A stretch of DNA of 64,000 bases from Streptomyces sp. NBC_00344 (GCF_036088315.1 NZ_CP107996.1:3180501-3244500), one strand, 5' to 3'; counted from the stretch's first letter, positions 8,756 to 17,486 are shown. Program-made: numbers and translations. Notes: generated from the sequence alone by a model not told the origin.

Positions 8756-9778
8756 TTACTTCAGGCGGGTGCCGGTGGAGCGCAGGTTCGCGCAGGCCTC
8801 GGTCACACGCTTGGCCATGCCCGCCTCGGCGGCCTTGCCCCAGGTGCGGGGGTCATAGGTCTTCTTCGAGCCGACCTCACCGTCAACCTTCAGCACGCCG
8901 TCGTAGTTGCGGAACACGTGGTCCACGACCGGACGGGTGAAGGCGTACTGGGTGTCGGTGTCGAGGTTCATCTTCACGACGCCGTTCTCCAGCGCGGTGG
9001 CGATCTCCTGCTCGGAGGAACCGGAGCCGCCGTGGAAGACGAAGTCGAACGGGGAGGCCTTGCCGTACTTGGCCGCGACGCCCTCCTGGAGGTCCTTCAG
9101 GAGCTCGGGGCGGAGCACGACGTTGCCCGGCTTGTAGACGCCGTGCACATTGCCGAAGGAGGCAGCCAGCAGGTAGCGGCCCTTCTCGCCCAGGCCGAGG
9201 GCCTCGGCGGTACGCAGCGCGTCGTCGACGGTGGTGTACAGCGAGTCATTGATCTCGTGGCTGACGCCGTCCTCCTCGCCGCCGGTCGGAGTGATCTCGA
9301 CCTCAAGAATGATCTTCGCGGCAGCGGCCAGCGCGAGCAGTTCCTGGCCGATGGACAGGTTGTCCGCGAGGGTCTCGGCGGAGCCGTCCCACATGTGGGA
9401 CTGGAAGAGCGGGTTGCGGCCGGCCTCGACACGCTTGCGGGAGACCTCGAGAAGCGGACGCACATAGCCGTCCAGCTTGTCCTTCGGGCAGTGGTCGGTG
9501 TGCAGCGCGACCGTGACCGGGTACTTCTCGGCGACGATGTGCGCGAACTCGGCCAGCGCGACCGAGCCGGTGACCATGTCCTTCGCGTACTGACCGCCCA
9601 GGAACTCCGCACCACCGGTGGAGATCTGGATGATGCCGTCGCTCTCGGCCTCGGCGAAGCCGCGCAGTGCCGCGTGCAAGGTCTGGGTCGAGGTCACGTT
9701 GATCGCCGGGTAGGCGAACGTGCCTGCCTTCGCCCGGTCGAGCATCTCGTTGTAGACCTCGGGGGTTGCGATGGGCAT
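8756..9778 (-). CDS. fbaA: Class II fructose-bisphosphate aldolase
   Basis: A 340-residue zinc-dependent aldolase interconverting fructose 1,6-bisphosphate with dihydroxyacetone phosphate and glyceraldehyde 3-phosphate in glycolysis and gluconeogenesis. The zinc-binding motif HTDHCPKDKLDGYV is near residue 100, GNVHGVYKPGNVVLRP near 220 carries a further metal histidine, and the phosphate-binding FHGGSGSS lies near 255. The ATG at 9778 has an AGGAGCGG ribosome binding site. A long in-frame 5' extension to 9880 lacks family similarity. It is monocistronic, with a terminator hairpin after the stop. Confidence 0.97.
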   Translation of the reverse strand: MPIATPEVYNEMLDRAKAGTFAYPAINVTSTQTLHAALRGFAEAESDGIIQISTGGAEFLGGQYAKDMVTGSVALAEFAHIVAEKYPVTVALHTDHCPKDKLDGYVRPLLEVSRKRVEAGRNPLFQSHMWDGSAETLADNLSIGQELLALAAAAKIILEVEITPTGGEEDGVSHEINDSLYTTVDDALRTAEALGLGEKGRYLLAASFGNVHGVYKPGNVVLRPELLKDLQEGVAAKYGKASPFDFVFHGGSGSSEQEIATALENGVVKMNLDTDTQYAFTRPVVDHVFRNYDGVLKVDGEVGSKKTYDPRTWGKAAEAGMAKRVTEACANLRSTGTRLK

Positions 9779-9907
9779 CTGTCCGCTCCTTGGGATGTGC
9801 GGTTTGCGTTGCGGGTTCCCTGACCTGGGGGCGACGTCATCGTCGCGGCCTATCTTTCCAGACTCCTGGCGCGGCTCCACCGGGCGTGGGGGCTTGACAA
9901 GCGCGAA

Positions 9908-9939
9908 GGGGGTGCGGTTTCACGTGAAACCGCACCCCC
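9908..9939. promoter_or_regulatory. Perfect 32-base palindrome containing a parS-like core
   Basis: The palindrome contains GTTTCACGTGAAAC at 9917-9930, the core of the bacterial parS site bound by ParB during chromosome segregation. It lies in the gap between fbaA and pyrE, 37 bases beyond the pyrE stop codon. The flanking arms (GGGGGTGC/GCACCCCC) extend it to a 16-bp perfect stem, so it could also act as the pyrE terminator. The core match is seen directly; ParB binding is inferred. Confidence 0.75.
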
Positions 9940-9976
9940 CGCGACATCAATGCAGGTCAGCGAGACCTTTCGAAGC

Positions 9977-10519
9977 TCAAAGATCCAGATCGTCCTGGGT
10001 GTAGGCAAAGATGTAGGGCACCCCGGCCTTCGCGATGACCTCATCCGCGCCGGTGTTGCGGTCGACGATGGTGGCGACCGCGACGACCTCCGCGCCGGCC
10101 TCCCGCACTGCCTCGACGGCGGTCATCGGGGAGCCGCCCGTCGTGGTGGTGTCCTCCACGACCAGGACGCGGCGGCCCTTGATGTCCGGGCCCTCGATGC
10201 GGCGCTGCATCCCGTGCGTCTTGGCGGCCTTGCGCACCACGAAGGCGTCCAGCCTTTCGCCGCGGGCCGCGGCGGCATGCAGCATCGCGTCGGCGATGGG
10301 GTCAGCGCCGAGGGTCAGACCGCCGACCGCGTCGAAGTCCAGATCCGCGGTGAGATCCAGCATCACCTGACCGACCAGCGGCGCCGCCGCACCGTCCAGG
10401 GTGATCCGCCGCAGGTCGATGTACCAGTCGGCCTCCCTGCCCGATGAGAGAGTCACCTTGCCGTGAACCACGGCCTTGTCCTTGATGTGCTGCAGCAGAT
10501 CAGCGCGTACGTCAGTCAT
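9977..10519 (-). CDS. pyrE: Orotate phosphoribosyltransferase
   Basis: A 180-residue cytoplasmic type I phosphoribosyltransferase that joins orotate and PRPP to give OMP in pyrimidine synthesis. The PRPP loop is RRVLVVEDTTTTGGS near residue 114, and the N-terminal hood carries SGREADWYIDLRRITLDG near residue 27. The length suits the short actinobacterial form. The ATG at 10519 follows GGGGAT. The pyr operon proper is not in the window, so this gene is separate from the rest of the pathway. Confidence 0.96.
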   Translation of the reverse strand: MTDVRADLLQHIKDKAVVHGKVTLSSGREADWYIDLRRITLDGAAAPLVGQVMLDLTADLDFDAVGGLTLGADPIADAMLHAAAARGERLDAFVVRKAAKTHGMQRRIEGPDIKGRRVLVVEDTTTTGGSPMTAVEAVREAGAEVVAVATIVDRNTGADEVIAKAGVPYIFAYTQDDLDL

Positions 10520-10543
10520 ATCCCCGAGCTTAAGGGCGACGGC

Positions 10544-11335
10544 TCAGAGGCGGCGCCAGGTCCAGGTGGCCGCGATCTCCAGGGGATCGATGAGGGTCAC
10601 CAGACGGGGAAGGGTGTTCAGCCCGTTGGGCGGACCGGACTGGGGCTCGACGCAGACGGCCTCCTGCTGCTCGTCGTAGACCACCACCCACTCGTCGCGG
10701 CTCTGCACCTTCAGCTCCAGCTGACCCGGCCAGGTGAGGGTGACATCCACGCCGTCCGGCATTCCGAAGCAGTCGTCCCACGGACCGGGCAGAGGCTCGA
10801 TACGCCGGCCGGTGGGCAGATGGTCCTCACCGCGCTCCTCCTGCCAGGACGGCTGGAAGTCGATCCGTACGTCGTCGCCGGTGCCGAGGTTGCGACGGAA
10901 CCAGGGGTGCCAGCCGGCCTGCGCCGGGAACGAATCGCGACTTGTCTCCACGCCGAAGGCGAGAACCAGACTGTTCTCGGTGAGTTCGAAGGTCTGGGTG
11001 ACACGGCCGCTGTACGGCCAGGGATCGGTCAGCTCATAGGTGAACACCGCCTGGTCCGCGGTGCTGCGGAGGGTCTTCCAGGCAGTGGTGCGGCCCGTTC
11101 CATGAATGGCGTGCGGTGGGGAATTGACCGGCAGCGCGTGCAGATCGCCGCCGTTCCTGAATTCGCCGTATCCGGTACGGCCGCACCAGGGCACCATGGG
11201 GAAGCACCCGAACTTCGCGCCCTGGCGCAGGAGTTCGGTTCCGCCGATGCGAAGGCTGCTGACACGGCAGCCGTTCTCGGGATTTACGGTCAACTCGACG
11301 TCGCCGGCGGACAGCCGGACCTCTTCGCTACTCAC
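10544..11335 (-). CDS. Aldose 1-epimerase-like protein
   Basis: A 263-residue cytoplasmic beta-sandwich protein of the galactose-mutarotase superfamily. The N-terminal substrate region MVPWCGRTGYGEF is near residue 47, the likely catalytic histidine is in HAIHGTGRTTAW near 75, and WHPWFRRNLG near 140 carries a second conserved histidine. It could act on free aldoses or on glucose 6-phosphate-type substrates. The start is a GTG at 11335. The stop is 25 bases before the pyrE start on the same strand, so cotranscription with pyrE is plausible. Confidence 0.86.
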   Translation of the reverse strand: MSSEEVRLSAGDVELTVNPENGCRVSSLRIGGTELLRQGAKFGCFPMVPWCGRTGYGEFRNGGDLHALPVNSPPHAIHGTGRTTAWKTLRSTADQAVFTYELTDPWPYSGRVTQTFELTENSLVLAFGVETSRDSFPAQAGWHPWFRRNLGTGDDVRIDFQPSWQEERGEDHLPTGRRIEPLPGPWDDCFGMPDGVDVTLTWPGQLELKVQSRDEWVVVYDEQQEAVCVEPQSGPPNGLNTLPRLVTLIDPLEIAATWTWRRL

Positions 11336-11470
11336 ACAACGACCCTACGGGCTGTCCCGCGATCACCGGCGGATGAACGCACGGCGTCGAATGCGGTGCA
11401 TCGCATCGCATCGCATCGGCTGCGGTGTATCGCACGGCGGAGCGTGTCCCGGGCTCCGAGACACCGCGCG

Positions 11471-12274
11471 CTACCGACGGCGTCGGAGCGCGCGGCCCAC
11501 CACCACCGCCGACGCCAGGGCGAGGGCCGCCGCGGGGGCCGCCCAGCGCAGCGCCACGCCCGCAGTGGTCGAAGACGGAGCCGGCACCGGGGCATAGCGG
11601 CCGCGCGGTGGCGCGTGGTCGACCTCCTCGGCGCTGCGGCCGATCATCGTGCGGCGGGCATGGGCCGCCTCGACCGGCGGCTCGGCGGGCGGGTCCACCG
11701 CTGCGATGAACTCGGCCTCGGCCACCGGGTCGAGCGAGGACGGCGGCACGTCCGCATCCGACAGCGGCGGCGAACCGTCATCCGCACCGTCGCCCTCGGC
11801 GTCCGTCGTCTCCCCGGCCGCCGTGGTGTCCGCGCCCGCGGACCCTGCCTCGTTCTCCACCAGCCCGCCGAACCGGTCCAGCAGCCGGTGCGCCGCCGCC
11901 AGGGCGGCCTCCGCCGGCAGCTCCGAGAGCCGGCCGTCCCCGCCGGCGGTACCGGTGAAGGTCAGGGCGCTGCCGGTGGCGGATTCCGTCAGACGCAACA
12001 CAAGGGAGAGTTTCACCGAACCGGTGCCGCGCACCTCCGTGCCCTCGCCCTCGATGGCGAAGCCCTCGTCCTGTGCGGCGATACGCAGGGTTCCGCGATA
12101 GGTGATCGTATGGCTGCCGATCCTGACCTTGAGACGGCCCGCCGGCGCGCCCTCGGCCGCATCCGCCGCCTGTTGGAGTCCGGGCACACAGCGGGCCACC
12201 CTCGCGGGGTCCGCCAGGACCTGCCGGACGGACTCTGCCGGAACCGGAACGAACACCTCATGCTCCATGGACAT
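11471..12274 (-). CDS. SRPBCC (CoxG-like) domain protein with C-terminal membrane anchor
   Basis: A 267-residue protein. The N-terminal 150 residues fit the SRPBCC/CO-dehydrogenase subunit G-like fold (EHEVFVPVPAESVRQVLADP, then a CVPGLQQA segment). A long acidic Ala/Asp/Pro linker follows, and one hydrophobic helix near residues 240-258 precedes a short Arg tail. This suggests a cytoplasmic ligand-binding domain tethered to the membrane. CoxG relatives recruit cofactor or quinone-like ligands, but no Cox genes are adjacent. The ATG at 12274 and a second ATG two codons later are both possible. Confidence 0.8.
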   Translation of the reverse strand: MSMEHEVFVPVPAESVRQVLADPARVARCVPGLQQAADAAEGAPAGRLKVRIGSHTITYRGTLRIAAQDEGFAIEGEGTEVRGTGSVKLSLVLRLTESATGSALTFTGTAGGDGRLSELPAEAALAAAHRLLDRFGGLVENEAGSAGADTTAAGETTDAEGDGADDGSPPLSDADVPPSSLDPVAEAEFIAAVDPPAEPPVEAAHARRTMIGRSAEEVDHAPPRGRYAPVPAPSSTTAGVALRWAAPAAALALASAVVVGRALRRRR

Positions 12275-12314
12275 CGAGCCTACTCAGACACGGCCGACAC
12301 GTCAGCCTTTCGGC

Positions 12315-12355
12315 AGCCGGGGGCCCCGCCCGGTGGCTGCCGGCGGCCCCCGGGC
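12315..12355 (-). terminator. Hairpin downstream of the spermidine synthase-like gene
   Basis: Imperfect GC-rich arms (near 12315-12325 and 12344-12355) just after the stop at 12360 on the minus strand. It fits a terminator but is less perfect than others in the window. Confidence 0.45.
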
Positions 12356-12359
12356 TCCG

Positions 12360-13892
12360 TCAGCCCGGGTAGCGCGGGTGCACCAGAGTGGACGGCGCAA
12401 TGCCGGCCGGCCGCCCCCGCACCTCCGCCCAGGAGCCCCCGCCCCCGCCGTCCGGGCTCAACAGCGGCCGGGCACGAGAGGCGAGGACGAAGCCCCAGTC
12501 ACCGGGCGTCGCCCGCGTAGGGCCGGGGCGGGCCGCTGGGCCGGCGGCCCGGTAGGGGAGAGTCCTCAGTCCGGCCGTCCGGATGGTCTCCTCCACCGTC
12601 CAGAAACTGTCCGGCCGCGTCTCCACCGGGCCCGCGTGCACGGCCAGCCGCCCGCCGGGAGCAAGCACCCGCGCCGCCAGGCCGTAGAACTCCTCCGAGT
12701 AGAACTTGGTGCTGGGTGTGATCCCGGGGTCCGGCAGATCCGAGATGATCACGTCGTATCGCTGCCGCGGCGACCGCAGCCAGGTGAAGGCATCCGCAGT
12801 GATCACATGCAGCCGGGGATCCCGGTAGGCGTGTCCGTTCAGAGCGGAGAGCCCGGGGTCCGTACGGGCAAGCCGTTCGACACCCGGGTCGAGCTCGACC
12901 ACGGTCACCGATGCCACACCCCGGTGCTTCATGGCCTCTGCCGCGGCGAGTCCGTCGCCGCCCCCCAGGATCAGCACCCGGCGGTGCGGTCCGCTCATCG
13001 CCGGAGCGACCAGCGCCTTGTGGTAGCGGCGTTCGTCCCGCCCGTCGACCCGCAGCCGCCCGTTCAGAAAGAGATCCACGGTGCCCCGCGGCGACCGGGT
13101 GAGGACGATCTCCTGGACACCCGTCCGCACGGTGACCCGCACATGCGGTCCGTACACCGCACGCCTCGCCGCCAGCTCGAAGTCTCCGGCCAGGGCGGTC
13201 GCGGTCGCCAGGACCGCGAGCACCAGCACGTTGACGGCGATCAGCCACCACCGCCCACGCCGGGTCAGATCCTCCCGGAACAGCCAGAGCACCAGCGCGC
13301 CGCCCGCCACCGCGTTGACCGTCCCGGTGAGCAGCGCCCCCGTCAGCTGGCCGAGCAGCGGGAGCAGGAAGAACGGGAAGGCGAGTCCGCCGGCCAGGGC
13401 GCCCACGTAGTCCGCGGCGAACAGATCGGCGACCGCGCCTCCCGGGTCCTGCCGCGACACCCGCTGGATCAGCGTCATCAGCAGCGGGATCTCGGCCCCG
13501 ATCAGCACCCCGATCATCAGCGAGAAGCCGACCAGCGCGTATCGCGAACCGCCGCCCCAGGCGAACGCCGCATAGAGCACGAGCGCCGAGCACCCGCCGA
13601 CCAGCGCCAGCGCGGCCTCGATGAGCCCGAAACCCACCGCTGCGCGGAGCCGCAGCCTCTTGGCGAGCAGCGAACCGATGCCCATCGCGAAGACCATCAC
13701 GGACAGCACTACGGAGGCCTGGGTGACCGAGTCGCCGATCAGGTACGACGCGAGCGCGACCAGTTCGAGCTCGTACACCAGCCCGCAGGCTGCGCAGACG
13801 AAGACCGTGGCGAGAACGAAGACCCTGCCGGTCCCCGGACGTACGGACAGCCGCGCCCGCGGGCTGTCGCGGCACGTGGACAGGTGGACCAT
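12360..13892 (-). CDS. Membrane-anchored spermidine synthase-like protein
   Basis: A 510-residue protein with two parts. The N-terminal 210 residues contain about seven membrane helices. The C-terminal domain is a spermidine synthase-type Rossmann fold with [14 protein letters not shown] (SAM-binding loop), the acidic [13 protein letters not shown] strand, and ISDLPDPGI where the aminopropyl-acceptor pocket usually lies. Such fused proteins are widespread in actinobacteria and may make unusual polyamines or act on membrane-associated substrates. True spermidine synthesis is uncertain. The ATG at 13892 is close to the divergently placed end of the DUF2617 gene but is on the same strand. Confidence 0.86.
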   Translation of the reverse strand: MVHLSTCRDSPRARLSVRPGTGRVFVLATVFVCAACGLVYELELVALASYLIGDSVTQASVVLSVMVFAMGIGSLLAKRLRLRAAVGFGLIEAALALVGGCSALVLYAAFAWGGGSRYALVGFSLMIGVLIGAEIPLLMTLIQRVSRQDPGGAVADLFAADYVGALAGGLAFPFFLLPLLGQLTGALLTGTVNAVAGGALVLWLFREDLTRRGRWWLIAVNVLVLAVLATATALAGDFELAARRAVYGPHVRVTVRTGVQEIVLTRSPRGTVDLFLNGRLRVDGRDERRYHKALVAPAMSGPHRRVLILGGGDGLAAAEAMKHRGVASVTVVELDPGVERLARTDPGLSALNGHAYRDPRLHVITADAFTWLRSPRQRYDVIISDLPDPGITPSTKFYSEEFYGLAARVLAPGGRLAVHAGPVETRPDSFWTVEETIRTAGLRTLPYRAAGPAARPGPTRATPGDWGFVLASRARPLLSPDGGGGGSWAEVRGRPAGIAPSTLVHPRYPG

Positions 13893-13928
13893 GCCGGGAA
13901 CGCTACGTCACGAAAAGCTCACAACTTG

Positions 13929-14465
13929 TCACCCACACGGGTGCAATGAGGCTCCAACAGGATTACGCACACCTACTCGGGTGCGGGTCACCACCAGCTG
14001 TCCCTCCTGCGGATAGGCATGCCAGGTGCGCCAGTGGACCTGGCCCTCACGGCGCTGCGCCAGCATCGCGGTGAAGGCGTGTGGCGAGCCGGGGAACGTA
14101 CCGGCAAGGCTGTTCGGGTGGTCGGCGACCAGGGCGAGCAGTTCCTGGGCGCGCCCCGCGAAGGAGCACGCGGAGAGCGTCTCGACGCACGCCGCGAACT
14201 CGTACCCCCAGTCACCGACCCGCTCGGCGACGCCCAGGGGTAAAGGGGTGCTGCTCCCCGGAATACAGGCGACCGTTTCGGAACAGGAACCGCCCTCCTC
14301 CTCCAGAATCACCTGGTGGGAGGCGCCGAGGAGCCTCATCTGAAGTTTGGCCCCGCCCAGTTCGAGATCGAGGACCGCGAGGGCGGGCAGCGGCTCGCGG
14401 CCCAGCGTCCAGGCCAGATCGGCGGCGCGGGTGTCGGTGTAGGCAGTACTGAGGGTCGTGAGCAT
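13929..14465 (-). CDS. DUF2617 family protein
   Basis: A 178-residue soluble protein resembling the DUF2617 family of actinobacteria. Conserved-looking segments are LGGAKLQMRLLGASHQV near residue 36, ELLALVADHPNSLAGTFPG near 110, and the C-terminal WHAYPQEGQLVVTRTRV. There is no signal peptide. Function is unknown. The ATG at 14465 (MLTTLSTAY) was chosen over an upstream start at 14486. It is directly upstream of the spermidine synthase-like gene on the same strand with a 36-base gap, so the two are likely cotranscribed and possibly functionally linked. Confidence 0.82.
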   Translation of the reverse strand: MLTTLSTAYTDTRAADLAWTLGREPLPALAVLDLELGGAKLQMRLLGASHQVILEEEGGSCSETVACIPGSSTPLPLGVAERVGDWGYEFAACVETLSACSFAGRAQELLALVADHPNSLAGTFPGSPHAFTAMLAQRREGQVHWRTWHAYPQEGQLVVTRTRVGVRNPVGASLHPCG

Positions 14466-14781
14466 GGGTGGGCTCCGCAAACACACAATCGGCAGATGGA
14501 CGGGGATACCCCCGGAGCAGGTGTCGGGGAAGAGACGCCGGCATGGGCCACGGTCAGGTCTCGGGTCCGAGGACTGCTTCTTCTCAACACGGAGGGAATC
14601 ACGAAGTACGTGACGGTCACCTCATTTTTACCCAACTTGACGGGGTTTCCATCCCCTCGGGGGCCTCGCTGTTCATACGTTCAACTTCTCAAGAGGAAGG
14701 CACCCGGCGGACGTTGGTCCGCCGGGTGCCTCAGGGAATGGAATCAGCTGCCCCGTGTCAGCCGCTTCCGTCGGTTCCGTG
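14466..14781. other. Intergenic region with promoter for the DUF2617 gene and a terminator
   Basis: This stretch of 316 bases carries no convincing gene. The half next to 14465 should hold the minus-strand promoter of the DUF2617/spermidine synthase pair. It is relatively AT-rich around 14600-14640. The other half contains the terminator at 14699-14730. Confidence 0.6.
14699..14730 (-). terminator. Perfect 14-bp hairpin
   Basis: Arms GGCACCCGGCGGAC and its exact complement are separated by a GTTG loop, 52 bases after the stop of the Gly/His/Cys-rich protein gene. It is a clear intrinsic terminator-type stem. Confidence 0.8.
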
Positions 14782-15084
14782 TCAGCTGGAGCCGCCACAG
14801 CCTCCCCCGCCGCAGGATGATCCACCGCCACAGGAGGAACCGCCTCCGCAGGATGAGTGACCGCCTCCGCAGGAGGAGTGACCGCCCGAATGCCCGCCCG
14901 AGTGGTGCCCGCCGGAGTGGTGCCCGCCCGAGCCTCCGCTGTCGCCCGCCCACCAGCTGCTGCCTGCCGCCCCGCCGGCCGAGCTGCTGCCGTAACGCCG
15001 GCCCTTGCCGCCCTTGCCTGCCCTGGCCGCGAGCAGCACCACCAGGAACAGCACGCCCACCGCTGCGAAGATGAACAGCCCCAT
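14782..15084 (-). CDS. Small membrane protein with Gly/His/Cys-rich repeat tail
   Basis: A protein of 100 residues from the ATG at 15084 (103 from a GTG at 15093). One N-terminal membrane helix (GLFIFAAVGVLFLVVLLAA) is followed by a basic stretch (RAGKGGKGRR). The last ~55 residues are almost only Gly, Ser, His and Cys, with repeated SGGHHSGGH and SSCGGG units. The Cys and His spacing suggests metal binding or extensive disulfide formation, but no known domain is recognised. The repeat is coded in frame with a stop and a terminator after it, so it looks like a real gene. It is divergent from the aminotransferase gene at 15228. Confidence 0.75.
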   Translation of the reverse strand: MGLFIFAAVGVLFLVVLLAARAGKGGKGRRYGSSSAGGAAGSSWWAGDSGGSGGHHSGGHHSGGHSGGHSSCGGGHSSCGGGSSCGGGSSCGGGGCGGSS

Positions 15085-15227
15085 GGCTCCCACCTGCCTT
15101 TCGTCCGCCGCTGCGGGGTCCCCCGTTGGTCCCTCGCCCGGTCACCGGACTTCGTGCGTGACTGGGGGATCCCCTCGCCCGCAGCCGCCCAAGCAGGAGT
15201 TGAGGAAGTCCAGAGGTTCGGCGCAGG

Positions 15228-16439
15228 ATGGCGGCCATGACCTCCACCGGAAACTCGACCGGACACGCAGCCCGGCGACCGCTGCTCAACCGCCGACTGG
15301 CCGAGTTCACAACGACGATCTTCGCCGAGATGTCCGCGCTGGCCCTGCGGACCGGAGCGATCAACCTGGGCCAGGGCTTCCCCGATACCGACGGCCCGGA
15401 CGAGGTCAGGGAGGCCGCGGTCCGTGCGCTGCGCGACGGACGGGGGAACCAGTACCCGCCGGGCCCCGGCGTCCCCGAGCTGCGTTCGGCGGTCACCGAC
15501 CACCAGCGGCGGTGGTACGGACTCGGCTACGACCCCGACACCGAGGTCCTGGTCACGGCGGGCGCCACCGAGGCCATCGCCGCATCGCTGCTGGCGCTGG
15601 TCGAACCGGGCGATGAGGTGATCGCGCTGGAGCCGTACTACGACTCCTACGCGGCCTGCATCGCGATGGCGGGCGGGACCCGGGTGCCGGTCACCCTGCG
15701 GCCACGGGAAGGCTCGTTCCATCTGGACCTGGACGAACTGCGGGACGCGGTCACCGACCGGACCAGGCTGATCCTGCTCAACACCCCGCACAACCCGACC
15801 GGCACCGTGCTCTCCCGTGCGGAACTGGCCGCTGTCGCGGAGCTCGCGGTGGAGCGCGATCTGCTGGTGGTCACCGACGAGGTGTACGAACACCTGGTCT
15901 TCGACGGCGAGCACATCCCGCTCGCCTCCCTCCCCGGGATGCGTGAGCGGACGGTGTCGATCGGCAGCGCGGGAAAGACGTTCTCGTTCACCGGCTGGAA
16001 AGTGGGCTGGCTGACGTCGACGCCGGAGCTGGTGACGGCCGTGCGGTCGGCCAAGCAGTTCCTGACGTACGTGTCGGCCGGGCCCTTCCAGTACGCCGTC
16101 GCCCAGGCCCTGGCGCTGCCGGACGCGTACTTCGCATCCCTCCGTGCCGACATGCTGGCCAAGAGGGACCTGCTGTCGGCGGGGCTGAAGGCGGCGGGCT
16201 TCGAGGTCTTCAACCCCTCGGGTACGTACTTCATCACCACCGACATCCGCCCACTCGGGGAAACGGACGGCTTCGCCTTCTGCCGGGCCCTGCCGGAACG
16301 GGCCGGCGTGGTCGCCATCCCGAACGCGGTCTTCTACGACCACCGCGAGGAGGGAGCACCCTTCGTCCGCTTCGCCTTCTGCAAGCGAACCGATGTTCTG
16401 GATGAGGCTGTAGCCCGCCTCAAGCGGCTCGCTGCCTGA
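15228..16439 (+). CDS. Class I/II pyridoxal phosphate-dependent aminotransferase
   Basis: A 403-residue cytoplasmic aminotransferase. Typical features are NLGQGFPDTDGP near residue 46, TAGATEAIAASLLALVEPGDEV near 108, NTPHNPTGTV near 185, and the PLP lysine in SAGKTFSFTGWKVGW near 247. The pattern is closest to the kynurenine/glutamine/methionine aminotransferase group rather than to classical aspartate aminotransferase. The exact amino donor cannot be set by eye. An ATG at 15237 is an alternative start. It is the first plus-strand gene in the window and stands alone. With the kynurenine operon 10 kb away, kynurenine transamination is a possibility but not shown. Confidence 0.9.
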   Translation: MAAMTSTGNSTGHAARRPLLNRRLAEFTTTIFAEMSALALRTGAINLGQGFPDTDGPDEVREAAVRALRDGRGNQYPPGPGVPELRSAVTDHQRRWYGLGYDPDTEVLVTAGATEAIAASLLALVEPGDEVIALEPYYDSYAACIAMAGGTRVPVTLRPREGSFHLDLDELRDAVTDRTRLILLNTPHNPTGTVLSRAELAAVAELAVERDLLVVTDEVYEHLVFDGEHIPLASLPGMRERTVSIGSAGKTFSFTGWKVGWLTSTPELVTAVRSAKQFLTYVSAGPFQYAVAQALALPDAYFASLRADMLAKRDLLSAGLKAAGFEVFNPSGTYFITTDIRPLGETDGFAFCRALPERAGVVAIPNAVFYDHREEGAPFVRFAFCKRTDVLDEAVARLKRLAA

Positions 16440-16675
16440 GCGCGCGTCGGACGACTGGTGCGGGCGGCTGCCCGCCACGAGACGACCGCTCGGTGCACGG
16501 TCTCCCTGGCGCCCAGCTCAGCGGCGTCGGACTTGGCGTCCAGGAGCTCGACGGTGAATTCCCGGACTTCCTCGTCGTCCGGGTGGCGCACCCACGGGAA
16601 CACCTCAGGCAGCGCGAGCAGAAGCGACCTGGCACCACCGTCCTGCTTCATCAGGGCATCAGGGCAACAGGGCAA
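16434..16675 (-). pseudogene. Remnant of a small actinobacterial protein, truncated by the aminotransferase 3' end
   Basis: The minus-strand frame beginning at 16675 reads like the N-terminal half of a small acidic protein (LLLALPEVFPWVRHPDDEEV, then REFTVELLDAKSDAAELG and HRAVVSWRAAAR). After about residue 70 it degenerates into Arg/Ser-rich sequence that is only the antisense of the aminotransferase gene. From memory, similar short proteins are encoded beside antitoxin-like genes in actinobacteria, but I cannot name the family with confidence. The start near 16651 (MKQDGGA) is also possible. It is best seen as a decayed gene. Confidence 0.4.
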
Positions 16676-16853
16676 GGAACAGTCGGAACGCGGCGGTCAG
16701 GTTCTCCTCGCTGCGCTCTGCGTGTATGGCTGTGGTCAGCACTGCCGCTGCGGGCCCGGGAGCACCGCCCCGCGCATGCCGAAGGCCCGGCTCCGGCCGT
16801 GATCACTGCGATCACGGCCGGAGCCGGGCCCCTTGTTCAGGAGGCGGAGGCGC
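16440..16853. other. Intergenic stretch with gene remnant and terminator
   Basis: Convergent gap of 414 bases between the aminotransferase and the YbjN gene. It holds the decayed minus-strand frame noted separately and the strong hairpin at 16784-16830. Nothing else was recognised. Confidence 0.6.
16784..16830 (-). terminator. Perfect 21-bp hairpin
   Basis: Two exactly complementary 21-base arms (16784-16804 and 16810-16830) with a 5-base loop, 23 bases after the stop of the YbjN gene on the minus strand. As the intergenic region is convergent it may stop transcription from both sides. Confidence 0.9.
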
Positions 16854-17387
16854 TCAGGCCTCGTCGCCGGGCTCGTCGCCGGAGCCCGACTCCAGGTCCT
16901 GCTCAAGACCGAGCTGGTCGACGAGCCACTTGTCGAACTCGATCGAGGCACGGACCCAGCTGACGGTGGACGAGACGAAGTGCTCCAGAGCGACACCGGT
17001 GCCGATGAGCATCTGGGCCTCGCCGATGAGACGGACGCTGCCGTCGTCGTGGGTGTGGCTGTAGACCTTGGGCCACAGCGTGCGGCGGTTCCAGTCGTCG
17101 ATCAGCTCGAGGAGCTGGAGCTTCTCCTCGATCTTGTGCGGGCGGTCGTAGAACGTCCGGACCGAGAAGACCTGCTGGTCGTCCTCGCCACGGAACATGA
17201 AGTACGTGCGGAATTCCTCCCACGGCGCGGCGAGGTCGCCCTCGTCGTCGGTGACGTACTTCAGCTCCATCTGGTCCAGAAGCTGCTTGACCAGATCCTG
17301 GTCGGGGACGACGGGGCCCGCCGGTCCTGCGCCCTGCGGATCGGGCTGGCCCCCGAAGTTCGGAATGGAGGACGGGTCGATGGTCAT
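16854..17387 (-). CDS. YbjN domain-containing protein
   Basis: A 177-residue acidic cytoplasmic protein with a YbjN-type fold related to type III secretion chaperones. Recognisable segments are LVKQLLDQMELKYVTDDEGD, then FRTYFMFRGEDDQQVFSV, KIEEKLQLLELIDDWNR and LWPKVYSHTHDDGSVRL, ending in an acidic Gly/Glu/Asp tail. The YbjN family is linked to stress and motility regulation in enterobacteria; in actinobacteria the role is unknown. The ATG at 17387 (MTIDPSS) was chosen because the in-frame upstream residues are low-complexity leader. It sits just downstream of clpB on the same strand, with 99 bases between. Confidence 0.86.
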   Translation of the reverse strand: MTIDPSSIPNFGGQPDPQGAGPAGPVVPDQDLVKQLLDQMELKYVTDDEGDLAAPWEEFRTYFMFRGEDDQQVFSVRTFYDRPHKIEEKLQLLELIDDWNRRTLWPKVYSHTHDDGSVRLIGEAQMLIGTGVALEHFVSSTVSWVRASIEFDKWLVDQLGLEQDLESGSGDEPGDEA

Positions 17388-17486
17388 CTTTGAATTGCCC
17401 TTCGTACGAGTCCTTCCATCCTCCCCCATGCCGGGCGGGGCATGGCAAGTCCCGCCCGGCACTATCGGTGACTATCCGCTGCCGGC

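Noticed and set aside
9908..9939. Interpretation of the palindrome as only an ordinary terminator.
   Set aside because: The exact parS core makes a segregation role at least equally likely; it was therefore listed as regulatory with both options.
14800..14960. Short repeats in the Gly/His/Cys coding region that could be mistaken for a CRISPR array.
   Set aside because: The repeats are short, imperfect, without uniform spacers and in frame with a coding sequence; no cas genes are present.
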